16,922 nucleotides of DNA from an uncultured Eubacteriales bacterium (GTDB taxonomy: Bacteria; Bacillota; Clostridia; Oscillospirales; Acutalibacteraceae). The stretch lies in the NCBI GenBank assembly GCA_934408795.1, contig CAKRVQ010000005.1, forward strand, positions 1-16,922, read 5' to 3'. Position numbers and translations under genes: made by a program. The notes under the pieces are model-generated. The model saw nothing but the letters and a program-made list of their open reading frames with translations. It was not told the DNA's origin and searched no databases. Position 1 is the stretch's first letter. The number at the start of each line of letters is the position of its first letter. Below, one piece after another: positions 7,263-15,222 of this stretch.

Positions 7263-7318
7263 ATATCACACCTCCCGAATACGAAATTGCTATTTTCTTT
7301 ACTTATTTATCTATTATC

Positions 7319-7347
7319 ATATTACGAAAAATTTAAAATAAAGTCAA
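7319..7347 (-). promoter_or_regulatory. Promoter of the PocR/AraC regulator gene
   Basis: On the minus strand TTGACT (7342-7347) and TAATAT (7319-7324) are 17 nt apart. The -35 box overlaps the AAGGAG ribosome site of the divergent isomerase gene. The plus-strand promoter must therefore lie within 7263-7340, where TTTACT (7298) and TATTAC (7320) with 16-nt spacing are possible but weak, consistent with a need for an activator. Confidence 0.7.
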
Positions 7348-7360
7348 GGAGTGATATAAT

Positions 7361-8767
7361 ATGGATAATAAGCTGACCTTCGCTTTATACTTCGGCAATC
7401 GCGGCTTTATGCCCGCGGAACTTATTGAAAGTGCTCGGGACGATATGGTAAAGGCGGTGACCGCTGCCGGATACAATTATGTTATGACCGACAAGGATGC
7501 CACCCGCTACGGTGCCGTTGAAACGAGGGATGAGGGCAGATACTATGCAAATTGGCTCAAGTCTCACGAGGGTGAATACGACGGCGTTATCCTTTGTATG
7601 CCGATATTCATAGATGAAAACGGAGCTGCCGCCGCTTTACAGGATGCGGGCGTGCCGATCCTTATGCAGGCGTATCCCGACGAGATAGGCAAAATGGACT
7701 TCAAGCATCGCCGCGACGCCTTCTGCGGAAAGTTCTCGGTCACCGATGTGTTTGAGCAATACGAAATTCCCTATACCGTTATGAAGCCGCATGTAGTGGA
7801 CCCGCGCTCCGAGGCATTTGCGGAAAACCTTCACGATTTTGCCGCCGTCTGCCGTGTGGTTAAAGGAATGAAGCGATTCACGATCGGTTGTATCGGCGCA
7901 CGGACCACGGCGTTCAAGACGGTCCGCTTTGACGAAGTGACCATGCAGCGTCACGGAATAAATGTCGAATCCTTTGACCTTTCGGAGTTGTTTGAGCTTG
8001 TGCGCGCTAAAAAGGACAATGACGAGGCGGTCGTAAAGAAGATGTCGGCTTTGGAAAAATATACCGACTTTTCTTTGGTGCCGCTTGACAAAAAACTGAC
8101 ACTTTCAAAGATCAGCGTCGTTATAGACGAATACATAGAGGCTTATCATCTTGATGCGATAGCGCTTCGCTGCTGGAACGAAATGGAGACATACCTGCGC
8201 GTCTGCCCCTGCGTACTGCTTTCGGAGCTTAATGACAGAGGCATTACCGCATCGTGCGAAATAGATATGTGTTCGGCAATAACCATGCGGGCATTGTCGC
8301 TTGCGACCGAGGGTCCCGCCGCCTGTCTTGACTGGAACAACAACTACGGCGATGATCCCGACAAGGTCATTCTTTTCCACTGCGGCTCTACCGCTCAGAA
8401 GCTTATGAAGGAAAAAGGCACCGTTACATCTCACAAGATGTTTGACAAGACCGATCCCGGCAGCGGCTGGGGCACCAACGAAGGCAGGATAGCCGCTTTC
8501 CCGATGACCTTTTCCAACTGCAAGACCGAAAACGGCAAGATAACCGTTTATTTCAGCGAGGGCGAGTTTACCGATGACAATATTGAGGACGCCTTCTTCG
8601 GCTGCGGCGGCGTTGCAAAGATCGATCACCTTCAGGATAAACTCATCCGTCTTGCCAGAGGCGGCTTTAAGCATCATACCACCGTTGCAAACGGCCATGT
8701 AAAGAATGTGCTTGAGGAAGCCTTCCGCATTTATCTCGGCTATGATGTCGTAAGCATTGAGGGCTGA
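7361..8767 (+). CDS. L-fucose/L-arabinose isomerase family protein
   Basis: This 468-residue cytoplasmic protein is of the fucose-isomerase-like fold and probably interconverts an aldose and a ketose with a divalent metal. Glu300 (in ASCEIDMC) and Asp324 (in CLDWNNNYG) are 24 residues apart, the same spacing as the metal ligands Glu337 and Asp361 of E. coli FucI. His340 in LFHCG is a likely further active-site residue. The N-terminal half (1-170) is the substrate-side Rossmann-like domain with ILCMPIF near 77-83. It is shorter than FucI (about 590 residues), as expected for the broad family whose members act on varied sugars or have unknown substrates. AGGAG precedes the ATG by 9 bases. It is the first gene of the cluster and nearly abuts the kinase gene. 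The sugar cannot be assigned. Confidence 0.82.
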   Translation: MDNKLTFALYFGNRGFMPAELIESARDDMVKAVTAAGYNYVMTDKDATRYGAVETRDEGRYYANWLKSHEGEYDGVILCMPIFIDENGAAAALQDAGVPILMQAYPDEIGKMDFKHRRDAFCGKFSVTDVFEQYEIPYTVMKPHVVDPRSEAFAENLHDFAAVCRVVKGMKRFTIGCIGARTTAFKTVRFDEVTMQRHGINVESFDLSELFELVRAKKDNDEAVVKKMSALEKYTDFSLVPLDKKLTLSKISVVIDEYIEAYHLDAIALRCWNEMETYLRVCPCVLLSELNDRGITASCEIDMCSAITMRALSLATEGPAACLDWNNNYGDDPDKVILFHCGSTAQKLMKEKGTVTSHKMFDKTDPGSGWGTNEGRIAAFPMTFSNCKTENGKITVYFSEGEFTDDNIEDAFFGCGGVAKIDHLQDKLIRLARGGFKHHTTVANGHVKNVLEEAFRIYLGYDVVSIEG

Positions 8768-8771
8768 GTTT

Positions 8772-10250
8772 ATGATCATAGGCGGACTTGATGTCGGGAC
8801 AACAGGCTGCAAGATAGTTTTATACAACGAAAATGCCGAGCTCCTCGACACCTATTATCACGAATACGATGCGGTACATAAAAACGGTCGGCACGAGATT
8901 GATTTTGCCGACATAAAGCGCGGTGTGCTTTCGCTTCTGAAAGAGGCGACCGAGAAGCATCGGGTCGATGCCCTCGGCGTCACCAGCTTCGGCGAGACCT
9001 TTGCCATGCTGGACGACGGGGACAACATTCTCGCACCGTCAATGCTTTACACCGATCCGCGCGGCAGTGCCGAGTGCGAAGAACTGTGCCGCGCCGTGGG
9101 CAAAGAAAAGCTCACGCTGCTCTGCGGGGTCAGTCCTCATCCCATGTACAGTATCGCAAAGATAATGTGGCAAAAGAAAAACAATCCCTGCCTTTACAAA
9201 AAATGCAGACGAATCCTTTTAGGCGAAGATTTCATTGTTTACTCCCTGACCGGCAAGGCTCTCATCGACTATTCTCTGGCGGCGCGGACCGCCGCCTTCG
9301 ACATTGAGAAAAAGGAATGGATAGCCGAGGTTTTTGACGCTGCGGGAATAGATGCGGGTCTTATGTCCGTCCCCGTTCCCTCCGGAACGGTCGCGGGTAC
9401 GATAAAAGAGGATATCCGCAGGGAGCTCGGTATTGATTACGACATAACGGTGGTCAACGGCTGCCACGATCAGGTGGCTGCAATGATCGGGGCGGGTGTG
9501 TTTGCTCCCGGCAGTGCCATGGACGGCACCGGCACGGTGGAATGCATTCCCGTTGTGCTTGATAAAAAGCCGACCGATGTCTCATTTTATGACGGCGGCT
9601 ATTCGGTCGTTCCTTCCCTCGGCGGACTGTATGCCTGTTATGCGCTCTCCTTTACGGGCGGCGCAACACTGAAGTGGTTCCGCGACAACTTTGCCGAGCT
9701 TGAGCAGCTTGAAGCTTCCCGATCGGGGAAAAATGTCTATGCGGAGCTTGATAAAAAGGTAGGCGACGGTCCTACCGGGATATTGGTCCTGCCGCATTTT
9801 GCGGGCGCGGCGACGCCCTATATGGACTCGGAAGCCAAGGCTGCGTTTGTCGGCGTGACGCTTGAGACGACAAAATACGACCTTTATCGCGCCTTGATGG
9901 AAGGCACCTCATATGAGATGCTGCTCAATTTCAACACCATGAAGGCGGCGACCGGCACCGTTGACGAAATACGGGCGACGGGCGGCGGCGCTTCTTCGGA
10001 TGTTTGGCTTCAGATAAAAGCGGACATACTGAACACCGAGATCGTTGCGCTCTCGTGCCGCGAGATCGGAGCCACGGGAACCGCTGCTCTTGCGGGAGTT
10101 GCGGTCGGTGCCTATTCGGAAATCAAAGAGGTGACCGAAAAGACCGCGGCGGTGCGAAAGGTCTTTGAGCCGTCAAAGCAGAATGCCGCGGCATATGCGA
10201 AGCTTTATAAAAAGTACGAAAACCTTTACAATGCCGTTAAGAGCCTGTGA
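8772..10250 (+). CDS. FGGY-family carbohydrate kinase
   Basis: This 492-residue ATP-dependent sugar kinase has FGGY_N (about 3-245) and FGGY_C (about 255-440) domains. Visible motifs are GGLDVGTTGCK at the N-terminus (phosphate binding), YTDPRG at 93-98, the catalytic-base region NGCHDQV with Asp233, MDGTGTVE after it, and ATGGGASSDVW in the C-terminal nucleotide site. The family includes xylulokinase, fuculokinase, rhamnulokinase and apulose-type kinases; substrate specificity is not readable here. The ATG at 8772 is preferred over a TTG five codons earlier because it begins exactly at the conserved strand and has GAGGG 8 bases upstream, within the end of the isomerase gene. Only 4 bp separate the two genes, so they are likely co-translated. 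Confidence 0.9.
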   Translation: MIIGGLDVGTTGCKIVLYNENAELLDTYYHEYDAVHKNGRHEIDFADIKRGVLSLLKEATEKHRVDALGVTSFGETFAMLDDGDNILAPSMLYTDPRGSAECEELCRAVGKEKLTLLCGVSPHPMYSIAKIMWQKKNNPCLYKKCRRILLGEDFIVYSLTGKALIDYSLAARTAAFDIEKKEWIAEVFDAAGIDAGLMSVPVPSGTVAGTIKEDIRRELGIDYDITVVNGCHDQVAAMIGAGVFAPGSAMDGTGTVECIPVVLDKKPTDVSFYDGGYSVVPSLGGLYACYALSFTGGATLKWFRDNFAELEQLEASRSGKNVYAELDKKVGDGPTGILVLPHFAGAATPYMDSEAKAAFVGVTLETTKYDLYRALMEGTSYEMLLNFNTMKAATGTVDEIRATGGGASSDVWLQIKADILNTEIVALSCREIGATGTAALAGVAVGAYSEIKEVTEKTAAVRKVFEPSKQNAAAYAKLYKKYENLYNAVKSL

Positions 10251-10424
10251 CAACCTATATCAACCCATGTTAACTGTATTAACTATATTAACTACATTAA
10301 CCAACACTGAGTAATAAGCAGTCAAACATCCGATTGCTTACTTATCCGTATAAAGTCAAAAGGTGAGTTTCGGGCATCACCCCACTCTCATATGCCCGCT
10401 CGCTTAAAAAGGAGATCATGAAAA
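10251..10424 (+). promoter_or_regulatory. Kinase-aldolase gap with phased AAC repeats and hairpins
   Basis: Six AAC trinucleotides start at 10252, 10262, 10272, 10281, 10290 and 10299, spacings of 10, 10, 9, 9 and 9. Within this lies a 9-bp tandem repeat of TTAACTRYA type. Further on, CGGGCAT (10371-10377) can pair with ATGCCCG (10392-10398), while overlapping GGTGA (10362-10366) can pair with TCACC (10377-10381), so two exclusive folds are possible just before the aldolase ribosome site (GGAG at 10411). This could be an internal control point; no clear promoter pair was found. Confidence 0.35.
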
Positions 10425-11252
10425 ATGCTGGTAACACTGAAACAGATCCTGGCGGACGCAGAAAAAGAAAAGTATGCGGTCGGCTCCTTCAACACCCCGA
10501 ATATGACAAGCCTCCGTGCGGTCATCGGAGCTGCGGAAGAGCTGAACCGACCTGTCATCCTTATGCACGCTCAGATTCACGAGGAAATGGGTCTTTGCAA
10601 AATGGAAGAGATCGCACCCGTAATGCTTATGTTCGCCGAGCGGGCAAAGGTTCCCGTTTGCGTTCATCTTGACCACGGCACCGATCTTGACTATGTTAAA
10701 AAGGGTCTTGAGCTCGGTTTCACCTCGGTCATGTACGACGGTTCGGTCCTGCCGACCGAGGAGAACGTGAAGAACACCAAAGAAGCCGTACTGGCTGCGA
10801 AAAAGACAGGTGCTTCGGTCGAAGCCGAGATCGGCTCCATGGGCGCACGGGAGGGCGGCGACGGCGGCAGCGCCTCCATTTACACCGATCCCGACGCCGC
10901 GGTAAAATTTGTTGCCGACACGGGAATAGATGCGCTCGCCTGTGCTTTCGGAACAGCGCACGGATTCTACAAGGAGGCGCCGAAGCTTGACTTTGAGCGT
11001 CTTTCCGAAATATACAGTCGGATAGATGTGCCGATCGTTATGCACGGCGGCTCGGGCGTAAGCGAAAAAGACTACCGCGAGGTCATAAAGCGCGGCGTTC
11101 GCAAGGTAAACTATTATACATATATGGCAAAGGCGGGCGGAGAGGCGATATCAAACAAAGAATATGCGCAGTTCCACGACGCTCTGCTTGATGCCGAGAA
11201 GGCGATGAAGGAGAATGTCAAAGCCGCGATCGGGATCTTCGCCGATATGTAA
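10425..11252 (+). CDS. Class II ketose-phosphate aldolase (GatY/FbaA family)
   Basis: This 275-residue zinc-dependent aldolase would cleave a ketose phosphate to DHAP and an aldehyde. The key residues are present: catalytic Asp83 and zinc ligand His84 in VHLDHG, Glu135 in EAEIGSMG, His179 in GTAHG, and His207 in MHGGSG, with phosphate-binding loops around 176-180 and 208-211. The usual KxN-xDT motif is KVNYYT here. Length matches the tagatose-bisphosphate/fructose-bisphosphate class. GGAG lies 10 bases before the ATG; another ATG 7 bases earlier is out of frame. Placement after an isomerase and a kinase suggests a ketose 1-phosphate or related substrate rather than central glycolysis. It is not the AraD/FucA type of class II aldolase. 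Confidence 0.9.
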   Translation: MLVTLKQILADAEKEKYAVGSFNTPNMTSLRAVIGAAEELNRPVILMHAQIHEEMGLCKMEEIAPVMLMFAERAKVPVCVHLDHGTDLDYVKKGLELGFTSVMYDGSVLPTEENVKNTKEAVLAAKKTGASVEAEIGSMGAREGGDGGSASIYTDPDAAVKFVADTGIDALACAFGTAHGFYKEAPKLDFERLSEIYSRIDVPIVMHGGSGVSEKDYREVIKRGVRKVNYYTYMAKAGGEAISNKEYAQFHDALLDAEKAMKENVKAAIGIFADM

Positions 11253-11357
11253 ACGCCGTACGGGCGGTAATGATTCTTTTTACGGTCGAGCTGACAGAGG
11301 GCTGACCCTGCCGCCTGTCGGCTTTACGCTTGACAGGTACAAAAAGGAGACGGCAAT

Positions 11358-12353
11358 ATGAATTACAAAAAGATACCATATGTTGACAAGAAGATCTCTC
11401 CCATCGTTTTCGGCACCGCAACGCCGATTCTTTTCGCGGCGGTGGATGAGGACAGAGCCGATCTTGAAGATTGCCGCAAAAAGGCATTCCGGCTCTTAGA
11501 CGAGGTGTTTGCCTCCGGGATCAACTGCTTTGACTGCTCGGACCACTACGGCGAAGAGATTCTCGGCGAGTGGATCGAGCTCAGGGGCATCCGAAAGGAA
11601 ACGGTCATATTCTCAAAATGCGCGCATCCCAACAAGTGGAGGGATCGCGTGACCGACTTCGACATTCTTTATGACATTCACAATGCTCTTAAGAAGCTGC
11701 GCACCGACCATGTCGACATTTATATGCTCCACAGAGATAATCCCGCGGTGCCGGTCGGCATTATAGTCGACACCATGAACCGTCTGTTTGACGAAGGAAA
11801 GATCGGCGCCTTCGGCGGCTCCAACTGGACACACGAGCGCATTGAAGAGGCAAACGAATATGCCGTGAAACACAACCTTGTTCCCTTCACCGTATCAAGT
11901 CCCAATTTCGGACTTGCCGAGCAGGTGGACAATCCGTGGGAGGGGCAGTGCGTCACCCTGTCGGGTCCCGAGAACAAAGCGGCGCGTCAGTGGTACATTG
12001 ATCACAATATAGCGGTGTTTGCGTATTCGGCGCTGGCAAGGGGATTTTTCTCGGGCGTTTTCAAGAGTGACGAGCCCGAGAAAGCAAAAGAATTCCTTGA
12101 CGACGCCGGGAGAAAGGGTTATTTCTGCGACAGGAACTTCGAAAGGCTGAGAAGGGCGGAGATCCTTGCAAAAGAAAGAAATGTAAGTGTTGCTCAGATC
12201 GCCCTTGCATGGATATTCAACAATCCGCTCAACACATTTTTGCTCACCAGCCCCGTAAACCAAAAGCAGATAAGCGAAAATGTTGCTTCCGAAAACATCA
12301 GACTCTCCGATAACGAGGTCAAATGGCTTGACCTTGAAATACCGTCGCTTTGA
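11358..12353 (+). CDS. Aldo/keto reductase
   Basis: This 331-residue NAD(P)H-dependent oxidoreductase has a TIM-barrel fold. The catalytic tetrad is visible: Asp59 and Tyr64 in FDCSDHYG, Lys87 in IFSKCAHP, and His125 in IYMLHRD. GGSNWTHERI (about 163-172) and the C-terminal SPVNQKQISEN stretch match the cofactor side of the family. In this cluster a reasonable role is reduction of the aldehyde released by the upstream aldolase (lactaldehyde, glyceraldehyde or glycolaldehyde type) to an alcohol; that is inference. GGAG precedes the ATG by 8 bases. The 105-bp gap to the aldolase gene holds a CCTGTC/GACAGG inverted repeat but no clear terminator. Confidence 0.9.
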   Translation: MNYKKIPYVDKKISPIVFGTATPILFAAVDEDRADLEDCRKKAFRLLDEVFASGINCFDCSDHYGEEILGEWIELRGIRKETVIFSKCAHPNKWRDRVTDFDILYDIHNALKKLRTDHVDIYMLHRDNPAVPVGIIVDTMNRLFDEGKIGAFGGSNWTHERIEEANEYAVKHNLVPFTVSSPNFGLAEQVDNPWEGQCVTLSGPENKAARQWYIDHNIAVFAYSALARGFFSGVFKSDEPEKAKEFLDDAGRKGYFCDRNFERLRRAEILAKERNVSVAQIALAWIFNNPLNTFLLTSPVNQKQISENVASENIRLSDNEVKWLDLEIPSL

Positions 12354-12559
12354 TCGGATGAGACCGCCCTGCGCGTTATCGGATAGGTCGATATGAGATC
12401 TATGCGTGAGAGCGGGAGAGCGCGCAAGAGGACGCAAGAAGGCGCGAGGGAGCGCCGAAATCGTTATAAAAAGCACATTTATGTGTTTGGACTTCCGCGG
12501 CGGCTTTTTATCGCAAGCCCCTCCGACGCAGAGGAAAAGCATAAAAAGGAGTATAAAAA

Positions 12560-13324
12560 ATGAACAAGTACGAGATCCTCGAAAACAAGTTAAGCAAGAG
12601 AGAAAAGGTCCTCGGCACCACTATGTCGATGATCAACAGTCCTCTTATAATCGAGAAGATGAATCGGGACGATCTGGATTTTATCCTCTTTGACGCCGAG
12701 CACGGAATCTTCAATACCGAAAACCTCATTCCCTACCTGCAGGTGTGCCGCCTGATGGGTCTTCCCTCGTTTGTGAGAATTCCCGATTGCAAATACCACT
12801 TTATCGCACGCGCGATCGATCTCGGCGCCGACGGTATTATGCTGCCCCGAACCGAGTCCCTTGAGCAGGTCAAGACAGCGATAGGAGCTCTTCGCTTTGC
12901 CCCCGAGGGCAAGACCGGATGCGGCGGACACGGTCAGTTCAGAAAAGGCGAAGGATATGAGGGCTTCCAGAAGAGCCGATACCTCTTTGTTCAGATAGAG
13001 TCGCGCCCCGGCATTGATGTGCTGCCTCAGATACTTGAGACCTACGGCGACGAGATCGCCGCGATCATTATCGGGCCTTATGATATGTCCGTTATGCTCG
13101 GCACCCCGTTCAACATCAAGAGCGATGTTATGAACGCCGCAATACAGGAGGTTTTCGATATATGCGGCAAGTACAACAAGTCCTGCGGTATCTTCTGTGA
13201 CGACGAAGTGCTCTCGAAGAAGTATCGCTCAATGGGTGCAAATGTGCTCTGGGCTTGCACCGACAATGTGTTTTTCCTCAGAGGATATAATCAGGTGTTT
13301 GACGCACTTGCGGAAATGGAGTAA
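12560..13324 (+). CDS. HpcH/HpaI-family aldolase
   Basis: This 254-residue member of the 2-keto-3-deoxy acid aldolase family has His48 (DAEHG), Arg73 (FVRIP), metal ligands Glu147 (VQIESRPG) and Asp175 (IGPYDMS), in the same order and close to the numbering of HpaI (His45, Arg70, Glu149, Asp175). Such enzymes cleave 2-keto-3-deoxy acids to pyruvate and an aldehyde such as tartronate semialdehyde or lactaldehyde. The segment that in GarL/YfaU-type enzymes is rich in Arg and Gly reads GKTGCGGHGQFRKG here, so the acid-binding region may differ. GGAG lies 9 bases before the ATG. The 206-bp gap upstream has no gene. The hydroxyacid dehydrogenase gene follows after 5 bp with its ribosome site inside this gene's end. 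Confidence 0.88.
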   Translation: MNKYEILENKLSKREKVLGTTMSMINSPLIIEKMNRDDLDFILFDAEHGIFNTENLIPYLQVCRLMGLPSFVRIPDCKYHFIARAIDLGADGIMLPRTESLEQVKTAIGALRFAPEGKTGCGGHGQFRKGEGYEGFQKSRYLFVQIESRPGIDVLPQILETYGDEIAAIIIGPYDMSVMLGTPFNIKSDVMNAAIQEVFDICGKYNKSCGIFCDDEVLSKKYRSMGANVLWACTDNVFFLRGYNQVFDALAEME

Positions 13325-13329
13325 GCTTT

Positions 13330-14292
13330 ATGAAAATAGTTGTTCTTGATAAGCCGCGCGAAAATCCCGGCGAAATCGATTGGTCGGCGCTTGACGCGCT
13401 CGGTGAGGTGGAAATGAACGACCGCGTCCCGAGCAGCGAAGTGTTGTCACACATTGAGGATGCCGATATCGTCCTTCTCAACAAGTCGGTCCTTACCCGT
13501 GACATTTTGGAAAAATGCAAAAATCTCAAGTTTATATCGGTCATAGCAACGGGATACAACACCGTTGACACCGAGGCTGCCCGTGAGCTCGGAATTTCCG
13601 TCTCCAATGTTCCTTCCTACGGCACCGAGGGCATCGGTCAGCACGCCTTTGCACTGCTGATGGAGATCACAAACCATGTGGGCTATCACGATGCAGAGGT
13701 CCGCAAGGGGAGAAAAGCGGGTCCCGAGGACTGGTGCTTCTGGGATTATCCGTCAATAGAACTTGAAAACAAGGTGCTCGGAATAATCGGCATGGGCAGG
13801 ATCGGTCAGATAACCGCCCGCGCGGGTCAGGCATTCGGAATGAAAGTTCTGGCTTATGACAAATACAAGAATGCGAGCCTTGAAAGCGATACGCTGAGGT
13901 ATTGCGAGCTCGACGAGCTGCTCTCCTCCTCCGATGTCATTTCACTGCATTGCCCGCTCTTCCCCGAGACCGAGAACATCATAAACAAAGATACGATCGC
14001 CAAAATGAAAGACGGCGTTATAATCATCAATAACAGTCGCGGCGCACTTATCGATGAGCAGGCGCTTGCGGACGCTCTCAACAGCGGCAAGGTCTACGGC
14101 GCAGGTCTTGACACCGTAAGAAACGAGCCCATCAGTGCCGACAATCCGCTTCTTTCCGCAAAGAACTGCTATATAACCCCGCACATCAGCTGGACGGCGG
14201 TAGAGGGCAGGCAGCGTCTTGCGACCTATGCAATAGAAAATGTCAAGGCATTTTTGGACGGCAATCCTAAAAACATAGTAAACGAGGGATAA
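13330..14292 (+). CDS. D-2-hydroxyacid dehydrogenase (NAD-dependent)
   Basis: This 320-residue member of the glycerate/lactate dehydrogenase family has the cofactor loop GMGRIG (154-159) in a Rossmann domain (about 100-290), an acidic residue Asp177 after the second strand that favours NAD over NADP, and the catalytic triad Arg237 (NNSRGALID), Glu266 (VRNEP) and His285 (TPHISW). The flanking catalytic domain is about 1-98 plus the C-terminal helix. Likely substrates are hydroxypyruvate, glyoxylate or a related 2-keto acid, interconverted with the D-hydroxy acid. Next to the HpcH/HpaI aldolase, reduction of a keto acid or aldehyde acid produced there is plausible. It is translationally linked to both neighbours (5 bp before, 2 bp after). 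Confidence 0.92.
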   Translation: MKIVVLDKPRENPGEIDWSALDALGEVEMNDRVPSSEVLSHIEDADIVLLNKSVLTRDILEKCKNLKFISVIATGYNTVDTEAARELGISVSNVPSYGTEGIGQHAFALLMEITNHVGYHDAEVRKGRKAGPEDWCFWDYPSIELENKVLGIIGMGRIGQITARAGQAFGMKVLAYDKYKNASLESDTLRYCELDELLSSSDVISLHCPLFPETENIINKDTIAKMKDGVIIINNSRGALIDEQALADALNSGKVYGAGLDTVRNEPISADNPLLSAKNCYITPHISWTAVEGRQRLATYAIENVKAFLDGNPKNIVNEG

Positions 14293-14294
14293 AG

Positions 14295-15101
14295 ATGGTT
14301 TGGGACGGATATGTAAAACCTTTCAGGATATTCGGTAACCTTTATTTCGTCGGCACAGAGCCGGCATCCACCCATCTGATCGACACGGGCGACGGGCTGA
14401 TGATCATCGATACGGGTTATCAGCACTCGCTTTATCAGGTCATCAATAATATTTGGGAGCTCGGCTTTTCCCCCTACGATATCAAGTACCTTATCCATAC
14501 CCACGGACATATCGACCACTTCGGCGGCACGCGCGCACTTGTTGAACTTACAGGCGCAAAGACCGTCATCGGCAAACCCGATTACGGCAACTGCACCGGG
14601 ACCAACGATCTTTCTTTCGCCCGGGAACTCGGAATGGAGTTTCGGGAAACCTTTACGCCCGATATCACGGTAGAGGACGGCGATATTATCAGTCTCGGGA
14701 ACACCTCGATACGCTGCGTTTCGACACCGGGACATACTCCCGGCGCGATGTCGTTCTTTTTTGATGTCACCGACGGAAACGAGACCTTCCGTGCGGGGCT
14801 TCAGGGCGGTATGGGCATCAACACCATGAGTGCGGACTATTTGGATAAATACGGTCTTTCCTATGACTGCCGCGACAACTTTCTCAAGGCAATGGATCGC
14901 CTGAACGAGGAGGATGTCGACATTTTCCTGGGCAACCATATGCAGCACAATAACACCCTATCGAAGAGGGAGCGCGTGCTTGCGGGCGACAAATATGCCT
15001 TTGTCGATAAAAACGAATGGAAGCCTTTCAACGAATTCTGTAAACGCAACCTCCTCAATATGATCGAAGAGGAAAACAAGGCCAAGGAAAACGGCAAATA
15101 A
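14295..15101 (+). CDS. MBL-fold metallo-hydrolase
   Basis: This 268-residue protein has the metallo-beta-lactamase fold. The zinc-binding motif is HTHGHIDHFGG with His70, His72, Asp74 and His75; His147 lies in STPGHTPGA and His215 in LGNHMQHN. Spacing resembles the subclass B3-like branch of the superfamily. There is no signal peptide, so a beta-lactamase role is unlikely; hydrolysis of a lactone, thioester or phosphate-type metabolite is more in keeping with a catabolic operon, but the reaction is unknown. GAGGG lies just before the ATG and the gene starts 2 bp after the dehydrogenase stop, showing translational coupling. It is the last gene before a strong terminator. Confidence 0.88.
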   Translation: MVWDGYVKPFRIFGNLYFVGTEPASTHLIDTGDGLMIIDTGYQHSLYQVINNIWELGFSPYDIKYLIHTHGHIDHFGGTRALVELTGAKTVIGKPDYGNCTGTNDLSFARELGMEFRETFTPDITVEDGDIISLGNTSIRCVSTPGHTPGAMSFFFDVTDGNETFRAGLQGGMGINTMSADYLDKYGLSYDCRDNFLKAMDRLNEEDVDIFLGNHMQHNNTLSKRERVLAGDKYAFVDKNEWKPFNEFCKRNLLNMIEEENKAKENGK

Positions 15102-15134
15102 ACAACCGCACCGATGTGCAGACAAAAGAGAAAA

Positions 15135-15179
15135 AAGAAAAGCGGGAAGCGACACCATGCGTTGCTTCCCGCTTTTCTT
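15135..15179 (+). terminator. Terminator of the catabolic gene cluster
   Basis: A 19-bp stem (arms 15135-15153 and 15161-15179, 16 perfect pairs plus three closing pairs with one G·U, 7-nt loop) begins in an A-rich run and ends in TTTTCTT. It stands 33 bp after the MBL gene stop and is the first strong hairpin downstream of the cluster. Confidence 0.85.
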
Positions 15180-15222
15180 ACCGCTTTCGGTTTTTCCCAC
15201 CGTTCTGTTTTTCTCGCTACGC

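Noticed and set aside
8757..8771. TTG start five codons before the kinase ATG
   Set aside because: The ATG at 8772 starts at the conserved first strand and has a well-placed GAGGG.
7361..11252. Classical L-fucose or L-rhamnose operon
   Set aside because: The aldolase has the GatY/FbaA fold signatures (HLDHG, GTAHG, MHGGSG) and not the AraD/FucA/RhaD type, no permease or mutarotase is present, and the isomerase is too short for FucI.
11253..11357. TTGACA at about 11331 considered as a -35 box for the reductase gene
   Set aside because: No acceptable -10 follows at 16-18 nt; the expected place falls on the ribosome site and start codon.
14295..15101. MBL protein as a beta-lactamase resistance gene
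   Set aside because: No signal peptide, and it is embedded and translationally coupled in a catabolic operon; the fold alone does not imply resistance.
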